NCBI RefSeq assembly: GCF_003950315.1
Contig: NZ_NGJT01000010.1
Span: 1-64,000 of the forward strand
DNA: 64,000 nucleotides
Direction of reading: 5' to 3'
From: Vagococcus bubulae
GTDB lineage: Bacteria; Bacillota; Bacilli; Lactobacillales; Vagococcaceae
In this document: piece by piece, positions 57,228 to 64,000 of the stretch
Layout: each line of letters opens with the position of its first letter
How positions within the stretch are numbered: the first letter of the stretch is position 1
Program-made: the position numbers and the translations under genes
The notes under the pieces: generated by a model
The model's database searches: none
Told to the model about the DNA's origin: nothing
Seen by the model: the letters and a program-made list of their open reading frames with translations, nothing else

Positions 57228-58151
57228 ATGAACCTTATTGTAAAAATAGCCTTTGTGTTCCTCTATCTCTTTTCGTTATTATTATTAATGGCTAGTATAT
57301 CTACAAAAGAATTTATCACAACAGCCATCGTTATTTTATCAATGATTGCTTTAACCATTCTCTTTAGTCAATTTAAACGATACTTCAAACGAAAAAAAGA
57401 ATTAACCGAATTAAAACGAGAATTACGAATACTAACTAGAAAAAATAAGAGACAACAAAAAAGGCTTTATCAAACAGAAGACAGATTATCAAGAAAAGAT
57501 GCAAATTATCACCAGTTAAAAACTGATATCACCAAACGAAAAAAAGAACTTCAACGTGTAGAAAAGAAGTTGCACCATCTTAATAAGCAAATTGATACGA
57601 CTTTAATGTCACATACTCATGTAAAAAACGACCAATTAAATCAAAAACAACTAGATATGACGTACAAAAAATTAACCGCTTATCAAACAGATGTTAAAAA
57701 AATCAAAAAACAATTACGTCAATATCAGCGTATGCAACGAAAAATACAGCATTTGCTTATTGACGATGAATTAAGAAAAATTGATGACATGACTGGTCGA
57801 CAATTTGAGCTCTATTTAGCTAAATTGTTGACAATCAATGGGTATCAAACAGAAGTCACACAAGCAAGTGGAGACCAAGGGGTTGATATTATCGCTAAAA
57901 AAAATGGACAAACCTATGCCATTCAAGCTAAACGCTATGTCAATTCTGTTAGCAATAAAGCGGTACAAGAAGTTTTTTCTGGAAAACAGTATTATAACTT
58001 ACAGCATGCTATTGTTGTAACAAACAATACTTTTACCAAGAGTGCAAAAGAGTTGGCTGATAAAACTCACGTGACGTTGATGGATAGAGAAGATTTAAGA
58101 AAACTTATCGAAAATGCCATTAACATAAAACCAGAAAAATTTATGTTATAG
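57228..58151 (+). CDS. Membrane-anchored Mrr-type endonuclease
   Basis: A 307-residue protein with two N-terminal membrane helices (about 4-22 and 29-46), a long basic coiled coil (about 50-175), and a C-terminal Mrr_cat-like nuclease domain with E193, D220 in DQGVDIIA and Q233-x-K235 in AIQAKRY. This is the PD-(D/E)xK core of type IV restriction enzymes. A membrane-bound nuclease could act on incoming DNA or in repair. The ATG at 57228 is preferred because GGGAG lies just upstream. It follows the tRNA-like RNA and has its own terminator. Confidence 0.78.
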   Translation: MNLIVKIAFVFLYLFSLLLLMASISTKEFITTAIVILSMIALTILFSQFKRYFKRKKELTELKRELRILTRKNKRQQKRLYQTEDRLSRKDANYHQLKTDITKRKKELQRVEKKLHHLNKQIDTTLMSHTHVKNDQLNQKQLDMTYKKLTAYQTDVKKIKKQLRQYQRMQRKIQHLLIDDELRKIDDMTGRQFELYLAKLLTINGYQTEVTQASGDQGVDIIAKKNGQTYAIQAKRYVNSVSNKAVQEVFSGKQYYNLQHAIVVTNNTFTKSAKELADKTHVTLMDREDLRKLIENAINIKPEKFML

Positions 58152-58157
58152 ACATTA

Positions 58158-58206
58158 AAAAAACCGAACTCCAGCCTTTAGTTTGAATGAAGGTTCGGTT
58201 TTTTAT
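58158..58206 (+). terminator. Terminator after the Mrr-type gene
   Basis: Stem AAAAACCGAAC/GTTCGGTTTTT with a T run. A smaller stem CTTAGAA/TTCTAAG at 58247-58265 serves the convergent acyltransferase gene. Confidence 0.8.
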
Positions 58207-58259
58207 TCATATAACTTAATTTAGCAATTAGCAAAAAATAAAGACCCTTAGAATCATTT

Positions 58260-58907
58260 CTAAGAGTCGATTTTTTCTTTTTTAACTGGTGGCACATAAA
58301 CAAACTCAGGGTTTACTTGATAATCTAGTTGATTAAATGATTCTTGCATACGTCGTTCAACTTCTGCAATGCCATCTTTGTCCATTTTTTTTATATCAGA
58401 AATGTCTATTGGTTGCCCGTAAGCAATCGTCACACGACGTTTGGTAAATAGACCGCCTAACGTTAATGGTCCTTGATAAACCGCAGGGATGATTTTAACT
58501 TTCCCCATTTTAGCAATCAATGCTGCACCACCCTTTAATTCTTCAGAGTAGCGACTACCACTAGGAAAGACCATCACACTCAAATCAGTGTTTTTTAACG
58601 CTTTAACTGGTGTTTTAATCACACTCGGACCAGGATTATCACGATCAACTGGGAACGCATGACATTTTTTCAAAATATAAGACAAAATCGGATTTTTAAA
58701 CAATTCTTTTTTAGCCATAAAGGCAAATTTTTTCGGCCAAGCACCCATTGCAAAATACAGTGGTTCAAACCACGTTCTGTGCGGGCTAACCAAAACATAA
58801 TTTTCATCTTTTGGTAAATTATCTTTACCAACATATCTCGCATTTGTATTAATCACAAATGTCAAAAATCGAACAACCGCTAAAAGTACTCGATACATTT
58901 TTTTCAT
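58260..58907 (-). CDS. 1-acyl-glycerol-3-phosphate acyltransferase-like protein
   Basis: A 215-residue PlsC-family acyltransferase for phospholipid synthesis at the membrane. Motif I reads SPHRTWFEP, which keeps the His but has Glu where HX4D is usual. Motif II is FPVDRDNPG, and motif III is FPSGSRYSEELKGGAALIA in place of FPEGTRS. These variants fit a Lactobacillales subgroup as far as I recall. It lies convergent to the Mrr gene and divergent from the methyltransferase. It could be the main PlsC or a second paralogue. Confidence 0.82.
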   Translation of the reverse strand: MKKMYRVLLAVVRFLTFVINTNARYVGKDNLPKDENYVLVSPHRTWFEPLYFAMGAWPKKFAFMAKKELFKNPILSYILKKCHAFPVDRDNPGPSVIKTPVKALKNTDLSVMVFPSGSRYSEELKGGAALIAKMGKVKIIPAVYQGPLTLGGLFTKRRVTIAYGQPIDISDIKKMDKDGIAEVERRMQESFNQLDYQVNPEFVYVPPVKKEKIDS

Positions 58908-59026
58908 CCTTTACATTAAAGTCCCTATTAGTATGCCGAATTCTACCAAAACTTGCAAGTTTTTCTTATTTTATTTCAATGTAATTTTGATATAATATAC
59001 AAATGATATCAAAGGATGTGACTTTA

Positions 59027-59773
59027 TTGACAACGAAACTCTTTCCAGGGGAACGCATTGATCAACTGTTGTCCCAGAATATACAAATTATACAAAGTTC
59101 CGATGTATTTTCATTTTCTCTAGATGCCGTTTTATTGGCTCATTTTGCCTCTATTCCAAAAAGAGGGACTATTGTCGACTTTTGTGCTGGAAATGGCGCT
59201 ATCGGCTTATTTATGCGCCCTAGAACGCAAGCTAACATCACAGGCGTTGAGCTACAAGAAAAACTATATAATATGGCACAAAGAAGCATTGAATTAAATC
59301 AATTCAACGACTCAATGACTATGATTCATGCTGATATTAAAGATATTACTCAATTTATTAAACCGGATTCCGTTGATTTTATTACGTGTAACCCACCCTA
59401 TTTTAAAGAAGCACCAAATAGTAAAAAAAATCCTAACCCTTATTTAGCCATTGCGCGCCATGAAATTCATTTAGGCATTGATGATGTGTTTCAACAAGCT
59501 TCAAAATTGTTAAAAATGAATGGTAAAATTGCCATGGTGCACAGACCTGACCGATTGATTGATATTTTACATAGCATGGAAAACAATCGAATCGCACCGA
59601 AACGAATCCAATTTGTCTACCCCAAAAAAGACAAAGAAGCTAATACGTTACTTGTCGAGGGAATCAAAGACGGAAAAACAGATGGACTAAGAATCCTACC
59701 ACCACTATATGTTTATGGTGAGGACAATCAGTATTTACCAGAAATTAAGGAGATGCTTCATGGTACAAAGTAA
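59027..59773 (+). CDS. TrmN6-like tRNA adenine-N6 methyltransferase (YabB type)
   Basis: A SAM-dependent N6-adenine methyltransferase of about 248 residues, resembling the tRNA1(Val) A37 enzyme. It has [16 protein letters not shown], the SAM motif [13 protein letters not shown], and the catalytic NPPY in [10 protein letters not shown]. The usual first ATG at 59003 lies only 7 nt after a TATAAT box at 58991-58996 and has no ribosome site. The TTG at 59027 has AAAGGA 10 nt upstream and begins [14 protein letters not shown], which fits relatives better. It overlaps the GIY-YIG gene by 14 nt. Confidence 0.82.
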   Translation: MTTKLFPGERIDQLLSQNIQIIQSSDVFSFSLDAVLLAHFASIPKRGTIVDFCAGNGAIGLFMRPRTQANITGVELQEKLYNMAQRSIELNQFNDSMTMIHADIKDITQFIKPDSVDFITCNPPYFKEAPNSKKNPNPYLAIARHEIHLGIDDVFQQASKLLKMNGKIAMVHRPDRLIDILHSMENNRIAPKRIQFVYPKKDKEANTLLVEGIKDGKTDGLRILPPLYVYGEDNQYLPEIKEMLHGTK

Positions 59774-60023
59774 CAATCATTATTTTTACGTACTACTATG
59801 TGCTGACAATACTTTTTATGCTGGTTATACAACAGACCTTACAAGGCGCTTAGCTGAACATAATTCTGGTAAAGGGGCAAAATACACCCGGCTCAAGAAA
59901 CGTCGCCCAGCAAAAATGATTCATCATGAAGTCTTTCAAACAAAAAGTGATGCCATGAAAAAAGAATACGCCTTTAAACAATTAACTCGTCTTAAAAAAG
60001 AAGCGTATTTAGCCAATAATTAA
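59760..60023 (+). CDS. GIY-YIG nuclease-domain protein, UPF0213 (YhbQ/YazA type)
   Basis: An 87-residue single-domain protein starting [24 protein letters not shown], where YVL and YAG form the GIY-YIG signature, followed by RRLAEHNSG and [11 protein letters not shown]. The ATG at 59760 has AAGGAG 7 nt upstream and lies inside the end of the methyltransferase gene, a pairing commonly seen in Firmicutes. The biological substrate is not established. Confidence 0.85.
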   Translation: MVQSNNHYFYVLLCADNTFYAGYTTDLTRRLAEHNSGKGAKYTRLKKRRPAKMIHHEVFQTKSDAMKKEYAFKQLTRLKKEAYLANN

Positions 60024-60093
60024 TCGCTATTTTTTCAAATAATTGCACACATCTATTCTTATTTATTTCATAAATAAGAGTTATTATTCTTTA

Positions 60094-60195
60094 TGTAGTA
60101 ACAAACAACCCTACAATTTTTTACTTTATTTACTCCCCCAAAGTAAATAAAACAACTCCTTTTTTCTACCAGTCCTATTGGCTGGTAGTTTTTTT
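60094..60195 (+). ncRNA. Predicted sRNA with C-rich hairpin loop, copy 2
   Basis: A TATTAT at 60082-60087 precedes ACAAACAACCCTACAA, a 10-bp stem TTTATTTACT/AGTAAATAAA with loop CCCCCAA (60125-60151), ACAACTCCTT, and a terminator CTACCAG/CTGGTAG with seven T (60166-60195). The stem arms and flanking motifs are identical to copy 1 at 45445, while the terminator arms differ completely in sequence. That is the signature of a conserved RNA family rather than a recent duplication. Confidence 0.75.
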
Positions 60196-60200
60196 GTAAT

Positions 60201-60231
60201 AAAAAAGAGTACCACTTTTATGTGATACCCT
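60201..60231 (-). terminator. Terminator after acpP
   Basis: Stem GGGTATCAC/GTGGTACTC with G-U pairs is followed on the minus strand by TTTTTTATT. Confidence 0.75.
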
Positions 60232-60236
60232 AATTC

Positions 60237-60476
60237 TTATTGGTTAGCTACGATATAATCGACTGCTGCACCAACTGTTTCAATTTTTTCTGCATCTTCA
60301 TCAGAAATTTCTGCATCAAAAACATCTTCTAGCTCTAAAACAAATTCCATAATGCTAATTGAATCTGCTTCTAGATCTTCTTTGATATTAGTTGTTTCAG
60401 TAACTTTATCTTCATCTACTTCAAAGTGCTCAACAATAATTGTTTTGATTTTACCAAATACTTCATCTCTAGACAT
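60237..60476 (-). CDS. acpP: Acyl carrier protein
   Basis: A 79-residue acidic helical protein that carries fatty acyl chains on 4'-phosphopantetheine. The attachment serine is in EADSISIMEFVLELEDVF. The ATG at 60476 is chosen, since GGAGG lies 7 nt upstream. It lies 66 nt after plsX in the same direction, the usual Firmicutes linkage. Confidence 0.92.
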   Translation of the reverse strand: MSRDEVFGKIKTIIVEHFEVDEDKVTETTNIKEDLEADSISIMEFVLELEDVFDAEISDEDAEKIETVGAAVDYIVANQ

Positions 60477-60542
60477 GTAACGTCCTCCTTTTATTAAGCC
60501 ACTCACTCTACTTAGTATTTTACTTGTAAATGCTTTTTTTGT

Positions 60543-61547
60543 CTATGCTTGTTGTTCATCAAAGTATGCAACTAAATTATTCACTACATCTTTTTCAAGC
60601 ATCGTATGGATTTGTCTGATTGTGTGTCTCACTGCATCTGGTCCAGTTGAGCCATGTGTTTTAACAACAGGCGCTTTTACGCCAAACAACACAGCGCCAC
60701 CATGATTTGAATAATCCATTTTTTGTTTTAACTCTTTTAAACTATCTTTTAGTAACAATGCTCCCATTTTACCTTTTAATCCACTATCTAGGATAGATGA
60801 TTTTAAATTTCCCATAATGGCTTGTGCGGTTCCTTCAATGGATTTTAACACGGCGTTTCCAGTAAACCCATCTGTTACAACCACATCTGCTACACCATTA
60901 AATAAATCTCTGGATTCCACGTTCCCAACAAAATTTAGACTTGGCTCTTCTTTTAATAGTTCAAACGCTTTTTTAGTTAACTCGCTTCCTTTTGTGTCTT
61001 CCGTTCCATTATTTAAAAGACCGACACGAGGGTTGTTCACGCCACGAACTTGACTGGCATAATAAGAAGCTAAAATACCATACGTTAACAAATGTTCTGG
61101 TTTGTTATCCGCATTAGCACCCATGTCAATAAAATCAAATCCTGCCCCTGTTTCACCTGTAAAAACTGGCATCGTTGTCATAAGTCCTGGTCGTTCGACT
61201 TGTTTAATACGTCCTACAACAAATAATCCTGCAGCTAAAAGAGCGCCTGTGTTACCAGCAGAAAACAAAGCATCTGCTTGTTTTTCTTTAACAGCCTGTG
61301 CCGCTAAAACCATTGAGGCTTGTTTTTTACGTCTAATAGCTTTTACTGGCTCATCATCACTTTCAATTTTTTCATCTGTATGAATGATGGTAATATTTTT
61401 ATCGTCTGTTACATATTCTTTAATCGCTGATTCTTTTCCAAATAATAAAAATTCAATATCTGGAAAATCTTCTTTGGCTAACATCACACCTTCAACAATT
61501 GCTTTTGGTGCGTTGTCACCACCCATAGCATCTACCGCTATTTTCAT
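60543..61547 (-). CDS. plsX: Phosphate acyltransferase PlsX
   Basis: A 334-residue soluble enzyme that converts acyl-ACP to acyl-phosphate for PlsY in phosphatidic acid synthesis. It starts [20 protein letters not shown] and has [24 protein letters not shown] and [12 protein letters not shown]. The ATG at 61547 has GAGG 9 nt upstream. It lies between recG and acpP. Confidence 0.94.
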   Translation of the reverse strand: MKIAVDAMGGDNAPKAIVEGVMLAKEDFPDIEFLLFGKESAIKEYVTDDKNITIIHTDEKIESDDEPVKAIRRKKQASMVLAAQAVKEKQADALFSAGNTGALLAAGLFVVGRIKQVERPGLMTTMPVFTGETGAGFDFIDMGANADNKPEHLLTYGILASYYASQVRGVNNPRVGLLNNGTEDTKGSELTKKAFELLKEEPSLNFVGNVESRDLFNGVADVVVTDGFTGNAVLKSIEGTAQAIMGNLKSSILDSGLKGKMGALLLKDSLKELKQKMDYSNHGGAVLFGVKAPVVKTHGSTGPDAVRHTIRQIHTMLEKDVVNNLVAYFDEQQA

Positions 61548-61593
61548 GATTGGTTTCCTCACTTTTTTTACAATTTACATTTATTATATCACG

Positions 61594-63633
61594 TTAATCT
61601 AAATGATTTAATTGATATGTTGCACTATCAATACTCTTAGCTAATGCTTCAAAATTTTTATCGTGTATCCACTCAGGACGTTTCCAAAGATTGATAGCTT
61701 CTTCTCTTGCTGTTTCTAACATAATAAAATCAGCTACCATATCACCAACTTTAAACTCTGGTAAACCTGATTGCTTCGCACCAAAAAAGTCTCCAGGACC
61801 TCGCATTTCTAAATCTTTTTGACTTAAAACAAACCCATCTGTTGTTTCAGTCATAATCTTCATCCGTTCTTTTCCTTGTTCACTCTTTGGATTAGCTATC
61901 AACACACAATAAGAAGCCTTCTCTCCACGTCCAACACGTCCGCGTAACTGGTGAAGTTGGGCTAAACCAAACCGATCAGCATCAATAATGACCATCATCG
62001 TGGCATTTGGGACATTCACTCCTACTTCAATAACAGTTGTTGAGACTAATACTTGTGTCTCATTTTCTTTAAATCTCTGCATAATTGTGTCTTTCTCGTC
62101 AGCTTTCATCTTGCCATGTAATAAATCAACATTGTAAGTAGGAGCAAAAAAGGCTGATAAGTGTTCGTAAATTTCGGTCGCATTCTTCACATCTAACATC
62201 TCTGATTCTTCAATTAAAGGACAAATCACATAAGCTTGTTGTCCTTGATTCAATAACCCTCGCATAGTCTCTAAAATACTATCCAATTGTTTCGGCAATG
62301 CCCACCGTGTTTCGATTGGTTTTCTTCCTGCTGGCAATTCATCAATAATCGAGACATCCATTTCACCATAAGCCGTGATAGCCAACGTTCTAGGGATTGG
62401 AGTGGCTGTCATAAACAACACATCTGGATGATTACCTTTTTCTCGTAATATTTTTCGTTGATTCACACCAAAACGATGTTGCTCATCTGTAATGACAACC
62501 CCCAAGTTAGAAAATTGGACTTCTTCTTGAATCAATGCATGTGTTCCAACTAAAATGTCAATCTCACCTGAGACAAGTTCAGCTAAAATTTGGCGACGTA
62601 CTTTTGTTTTGGTCGAGCCAGTCAGTAAAGCTACCTTAACAGGGGTGTTTTCAAATAGCTCGCTTAGACTTTCCATGTGCTGTTCTGCCAATATTTCGGT
62701 TGGTACCATTAACGCTCCTTGATAAGACGCACTATAAGCTGCAAACAACGCTAATGCTGCCACCATTGTTTTCCCACTACCAACATCTCCTTGAAGCAAA
62801 CGATGCATGTGATAAGGACTTCTCATATCAGCACAAATTTCGTTTGCCACTCGTTTTTGAGCATTGGTTAATTCAAACGGTAACGTTTTAATAAATTTTT
62901 TTAATTCTTCCACATTATATAAAATAGGATTTCCATGTTCTTTAGCTGTTTCTTCTTCTTTTAGTTGAATCATCTTTAATTGAAATAAGAAAAATTCTTC
63001 AAAAGCCAAGCGCCGTCTTGCTAAACGATTTTCTTCGATTGATTCTGGAAAATGCATGGCTTTTACGGCTTGTTTTTTGGGCATGAGTTTATATTTTTCT
63101 AATAAATAATCAGGTAAATTTTCCTCAACTAACTCGCCATATCCTTCAAACCCCTGTTTTATCAATTGAACTAGAGTTTGTTGCTTAATATGTTTGTTCA
63201 CACTATAGATTGGCGCAAACTCTTCTTCTTGTTGTTGAGTCGCCATAATTTTGAGTCCTGTTAGTGATTTTCTTTTGGCATCCCATTTACCAAAAATCGC
63301 TACTTCTTCAGATGAATGAATTTTATTTTTTAAAAATGGTTGATTGAAAAACGTGACCGTAATAACAGCCTGGTCAACCATCATTCGGAACACCAAACGA
63401 CTTTTTTTAAACCCATAATAATTCACTACGGCATCAGATATAGCAATCCCTTTTAAAACCACTTTTTCCTGATCACTAATTTCTTCTAACTTTTTTTCTT
63501 GGATATCATCATAGCGAAACGGATAATGCGTCAGCAAATCATTGATTGTTTCGATGCGTAATGTTTTGAGTGTCTCCACACGTTTTGGCCCGACGCCACT
63601 AAGTGTCGCCACACTATCACTTAACTGTTTCAC
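61594..63633 (-). CDS. recG: ATP-dependent DNA helicase RecG
   Basis: A 679-residue branched-DNA helicase used in fork regression and recombination. An N-terminal OB-fold wedge domain (about 60-160) is followed by the helicase core with LLQGDVGSGKT, TDEQHRFGV, TATPIPRTLA, STTVIEVGVNVPNATMM and LHQLRGRVGRG, and a C-terminal TRG-type region. Length is standard. Confidence 0.96.
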   Translation of the reverse strand: MKQLSDSVATLSGVGPKRVETLKTLRIETINDLLTHYPFRYDDIQEKKLEEISDQEKVVLKGIAISDAVVNYYGFKKSRLVFRMMVDQAVITVTFFNQPFLKNKIHSSEEVAIFGKWDAKRKSLTGLKIMATQQQEEEFAPIYSVNKHIKQQTLVQLIKQGFEGYGELVEENLPDYLLEKYKLMPKKQAVKAMHFPESIEENRLARRRLAFEEFFLFQLKMIQLKEEETAKEHGNPILYNVEELKKFIKTLPFELTNAQKRVANEICADMRSPYHMHRLLQGDVGSGKTMVAALALFAAYSASYQGALMVPTEILAEQHMESLSELFENTPVKVALLTGSTKTKVRRQILAELVSGEIDILVGTHALIQEEVQFSNLGVVITDEQHRFGVNQRKILREKGNHPDVLFMTATPIPRTLAITAYGEMDVSIIDELPAGRKPIETRWALPKQLDSILETMRGLLNQGQQAYVICPLIEESEMLDVKNATEIYEHLSAFFAPTYNVDLLHGKMKADEKDTIMQRFKENETQVLVSTTVIEVGVNVPNATMMVIIDADRFGLAQLHQLRGRVGRGEKASYCVLIANPKSEQGKERMKIMTETTDGFVLSQKDLEMRGPGDFFGAKQSGLPEFKVGDMVADFIMLETAREEAINLWKRPEWIHDKNFEALAKSIDSATYQLNHLD

Positions 63634-63656
63634 TTTGACTCCTCCTTTTTAACTGT

Positions 63657-63683
63657 TAAAAAAAGCCAAACCATGGTTTGACT
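63657..63683 (-). terminator. Terminator between fakA and recG
   Basis: Stem AGTCAAAC/GTTTGGCT with tetraloop CATG is followed on the minus strand by seven T. Confidence 0.75.
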
Positions 63684-63692
63684 TTTTCTATC

Positions 63693-64000
63693 TTATTCAG
63701 CTGCAAATAAATATGGATAAACAGGTTGATCTCCTTGATGAATCTCAACTTCTAAATCTTCATCCATTTCAAGCAATGCTTCTTCTAATAATGATGCTTC
63801 TTCACTTGTTCCATCTTCACCAATCAAGATTGTCACAATTTCAGTCTCTTCAGTCATCATTTGTTTTAGTGTTTCTAAACTTGCATCAAAACGACTTGGG
63901 GTTGATACCACAATTTTGCCTTCAACCATTCCTAAGTTGTCGTCTTTTTTAATTTCCACGCCATCAATACTTGTGTCACGAACAGCTGTCGTTACTTGAC
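63693..64000 (-). CDS. fakA: Fatty acid kinase FakA (DAK phosphatase/YloV), 3' part
   Basis: Only the C-terminal about 102 residues are in the window, and the frame runs through the right edge (QVTTAVRDTSIDG, then VEIKKDDNLGMVEGKI). This part matches the YloV/FakA C-terminal region, which ends in an acidic EEASLLEEALLEMDEDLEVEI and a YPYLFAAE tail. FakA phosphorylates fatty acids bound by FakB so they can enter phospholipid synthesis. Its place upstream of recG-plsX-acpP is the usual one in this group. Confidence 0.88.
   Translation of the reverse strand, partial: QVTTAVRDTSIDGVEIKKDDNLGMVEGKIVVSTPSRFDASLETLKQMMTEETEIVTILIGEDGTSEEASLLEEALLEMDEDLEVEIHQGDQPVYPYLFAAE

Noticed and set aside
63713-63952. 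A + strand frame opposite fakA
   Set aside because: It is Leu- and Gln-rich shadow coding with no ribosome site, opposite a conserved gene. The same holds for the frames opposite the his, ilv, helicase and sbc genes.

Overview
The window looks like chromosomal DNA from a low-G+C Gram-positive coccus of the Lactobacillales, most likely Enterococcaceae and plausibly a Vagococcus-like genus. That placement is an inference. It rests on the AT-rich sequence, AGGAGG-type ribosome sites, LPXTG-type surface proteins with sortases, T-box and M-box riboswitches, short-form HisG with HisZ, and the gene order fakA-recG-plsX-acpP. No database search was possible.

Region by region. 1-1.33 kb: an IS1182-type transposase broken by an in-frame TGA. 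1.3-8.7 kb (minus strand): a methylthioadenosine nucleosidase, a cytidine deaminase-like protein and a CPBP protease, then a pilus operon (major pilin, minor pilin, and one protein carrying two complete sortase domains), then a small Met/His-rich exported peptide. 9-15.7 kb: small accessory genes, including a polytopic membrane protein, two paralogous maltose O-acetyltransferase-type enzymes, an XRE regulator, a TmrB-like P-loop protein and several GNATs. 15.7-19.6 kb: a second, class D-like sortase locus (exported substrate-like protein, sortase, and a membrane gene split by a frameshift) divergent from a small signal peptidase, then an XRE regulator and a frameshifted Nudix gene.

19.6-28.8 kb: a complete hisC-Z-G-D-B-H-A-F-I-E operon behind a T-box leader with a CAC (His) specifier, with an M20 amidohydrolase downstream. 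No histidinol-phosphatase gene is in the operon. 28.8-31 kb: small housekeeping and GNAT genes, including a 58-residue membrane protein and a GNAT-nucleotidyltransferase fusion. 31-42.2 kb: branched-chain amino acid synthesis in the order ilvD-B-N-C-A then leuA-B-C-D. Each block has its own leader-peptide attenuator: one peptide carries Leu-Val-Ile-Ile-Leu-Leu, the other Leu-Leu-Leu. Both leaders share an 11-nt element just before the terminator.

42.3-47.4 kb: a YibE/YibF-type membrane pair, an M-box (Mg2+) riboswitch that controls only a 46-residue hydrophobic peptide, a predicted ~280-nt structured RNA with a cre-like site at its promoter, a predicted C-rich-loop sRNA, and an orphan 521-residue membrane/coiled-coil protein. 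47.4-57 kb: an ABC exporter, a SWIM-SNF2 helicase and sbcCD. 57-60.2 kb: a predicted RNA combining a tRNA-like T-arm and acceptor with a CCCCC-loop hairpin, a membrane-anchored Mrr-type nuclease, a PlsC-type acyltransferase, a TrmN6-like methyltransferase, a GIY-YIG protein and another C-rich-loop sRNA. 60.2-64 kb: acpP, plsX, recG and the 3' end of fakA.

The most interesting candidates are the three + strand RNAs with C-rich hairpin loops complementary to Shine-Dalgarno sequences, the tandem two-sortase polypeptide, the terminator hairpin built into the first codons of the class D sortase gene, the M-box-controlled micropeptide and the paired attenuators. Three broken reading frames (transposase, Nudix, four-TM protein) are each explained by a single base change.
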